From: Bacillota bacterium
GTDB taxonomy: Bacteria > Bacillota > Clostridia > Saccharofermentanales > Fastidiosipilaceae
DNA: 6,161 nt
Assembly: GCA_023442635.1 (NCBI GenBank)
Contig: JAEZYR010000108.1
Location: 1-6,161 of the forward strand
Reading direction: 5' to 3'
Shown here: positions 5,184-6,161 of the stretch, in pieces
How the letters are laid out: the number at the start of each line of letters is the position of its first letter
Position numbering within the stretch: the stretch's first letter is position 1
Translations under genes and position numbers: made by a program
Notes under the pieces: model-generated
Database searches by the model: none
What the model saw: the letters and a program-made list of their open reading frames with translations, nothing else
Told to the model about the DNA's origin: nothing

Positions 5184-6161
5184 TTAAATGCTCTTGCCTA
5201 GGTTGAAGTGAAGGCGGAAGGTGAACTGTTTGGCGTCTAGCTGATAGGGCTTGGCCAGTTGCGGGCCACAGGCTCCCGAACCCACACCGCTCATGAGGTA
5301 GTCCAGACAGAGCCAGGTGCAGTGCTCGTCTTCAAGCTCAAACTGGTGAGCCTTGCTCGTGAGCTGCTCTTGGCTATAGCGGGTGGCGCTGAAGGAGAAG
5401 CCTTCGTAGGGGCTGGCGCTGTCCGCCGAGATGACCAGTGGTGGGAGGTCGAGGTTGCCAGAACCCAGAGCCAAGAAGCGCGTGCCATAGTGGCTGCTGT
5501 TTTCTTGGGGCTTGAGGTTGGGCTCCTGCTGCTCGCGCACATCTGACTGCCAGAGGGCGACTGAAGAGGCGCGGTGCTTGTCAATGTAGCTTTCGTAAGG
5601 ACCGTAACCCAACCAGGCCAGCGACTCATAGCGCTCGGGTAACTGCAGGCGGAGGCCAAAACGTGGCAAGTACAGAGGCTCCAGATCTTCCTTCCAAGGA
5701 TGAGGATCGCCGCGATCCACTTCGCACTCGAAGTCAATCTCACCGCGGTTGCTGACAGTCCAGCGGCTCACACCGCGCAAGATGGCCTGGCGGTAGATGG
5801 GGATCAGGGCGAAGTCGACGGTAATCTGGGCGCGGTCATCTTCGGTCAAGCGCACGTCGACGTTATAGACGATGGTTTCGGCTTCGTTGAAACCGATGGC
5901 TTCCCATTCCTGCCGCATGTACATGTCGTTGTCGATGGGGGCGCGCCAAATGTTGAAGCGAATGGGGGAGGTCAGAATCTCTTGCCCCTCGCGAATCCAG
6001 CTTGTGAATTGGCCTAGGCGACGCGAGAAGGTGGCCGAGAAATCGCGACCCACGAGGCGCCAGCCTTCGGATGTTTCGATGATCTCAGGCCGCTGACGGC
6101 GACGGCTGGTGGAGAGGCGATGGGGGCGCTCGTCTTCGCCGTTGCACACGCACTGCAGCAG
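5184..6161 (-). CDS. lacZ: GH2 beta-galactosidase, C-terminal part (N-terminus cut by window edge)
   Basis: The frame is open from the right edge to TAA at 5184-5186 and gives the last 325 residues of a LacZ-type enzyme that hydrolyses beta-galactosides such as lactose. The visible part is the C-terminal beta-sandwich (Bgal_small_N) domain. RAPIDND (73-79 of the fragment), WLGYGPYESY (183-192), PQENSSHYGTR (218-228), RYSQEQL (261-267) and GVGSGACGP (292-300) line up with RAPLDND, WLGLGPQENY, PSENGLRCGTR, RYSQQQL and the 'GIGGDDSWSP' region of E. coli LacZ. The Trp of that last region is not kept (ACGP instead), as in many Bacillota enzymes. The catalytic glutamates lie in the barrel outside the window, so activity cannot be judged. 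An internal GTG near 6149 is not a start. The gene converges on ribU. Confidence 0.95.
   Translation of the reverse strand: MLQCVCNGEDERPHRLSTSRRRQRPEIIETSEGWRLVGRDFSATFSRRLGQFTSWIREGQEILTSPIRFNIWRAPIDNDMYMRQEWEAIGFNEAETIVYNVDVRLTEDDRAQITVDFALIPIYRQAILRGVSRWTVSNRGEIDFECEVDRGDPHPWKEDLEPLYLPRFGLRLQLPERYESLAWLGYGPYESYIDKHRASSVALWQSDVREQQEPNLKPQENSSHYGTRFLALGSGNLDLPPLVISADSASPYEGFSFSATRYSQEQLTSKAHQFELEDEHCTWLCLDYLMSGVGSGACGPQLAKPYQLDAKQFTFRLHFNLGKSI

Noticed and set aside
5259..6096. Plus-strand frames and a second minus-strand frame over the beta-galactosidase
   Set aside because: The LacZ frame matches the family along its whole length; the others are alanine- or serine-rich shadows.
6147..6149. 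GTG as the start of the beta-galactosidase fragment
   Set aside because: The frame is open through to the window edge and the homology is to an internal and C-terminal part of LacZ, so the gene simply continues outside.

Overview
The window looks like chromosomal DNA from a low-to-mid GC Gram-positive (Bacillota-type) anaerobe. The grounds are an FMN riboswitch driving a RibU-type ECF S component, an S-T-A ECF transporter operon of the Trep_Strep (MptD-like) type, a LacZ tail with the 'GACGP' ending common in Bacillota, strong AAGGAG-type ribosome binding sites and short T-tailed terminators. The species cannot be named. No RNA genes, insertion sequences, attachment sites or CRISPR arrays were seen.

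Left part (1-2782, minus strand): a three-gene operon for an energy-coupling-factor (ECF) importer. It reads S component (2156-2782), T component (1470-2156) and a fused two-domain ATPase (1-1473, cut by the left edge just after its second ABC signature). The stop and start codons overlap at both junctions, so translation is probably coupled. A candidate promoter lies at 2895-2923, with an inverted repeat beside its -35 and another in the leader. The substrate is unknown.

Middle (2783-4065): a divergent intergenic region of about 360 bases, then a plus-strand PHP-domain metal-dependent hydrolase (3145-4065) with a complete set of metal ligands, followed by a good terminator (4163-4192).

Right part: from 4205 a compact control region holds a perfect TGTGA-N6-TCACA Crp/Fnr-type palindrome, an extended -10 promoter and an FMN riboswitch whose closing stem overlaps the ribosome binding site of ribU (4408-4968). 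Two bidirectional-looking terminators (5033-5103) separate ribU from the convergent 3' end of a GH2 beta-galactosidase gene (5184-6161, cut by the right edge).

The most notable points are the Crp/Fnr-type site placed about 42 bases upstream of the predicted ribU start (a class II activator position) together with the riboswitch; the pairing of an orphan-substrate ECF importer with a divergent PHP hydrolase; and two identical in-frame 36-bp repeats near the N-terminus of the ECF ATPase.
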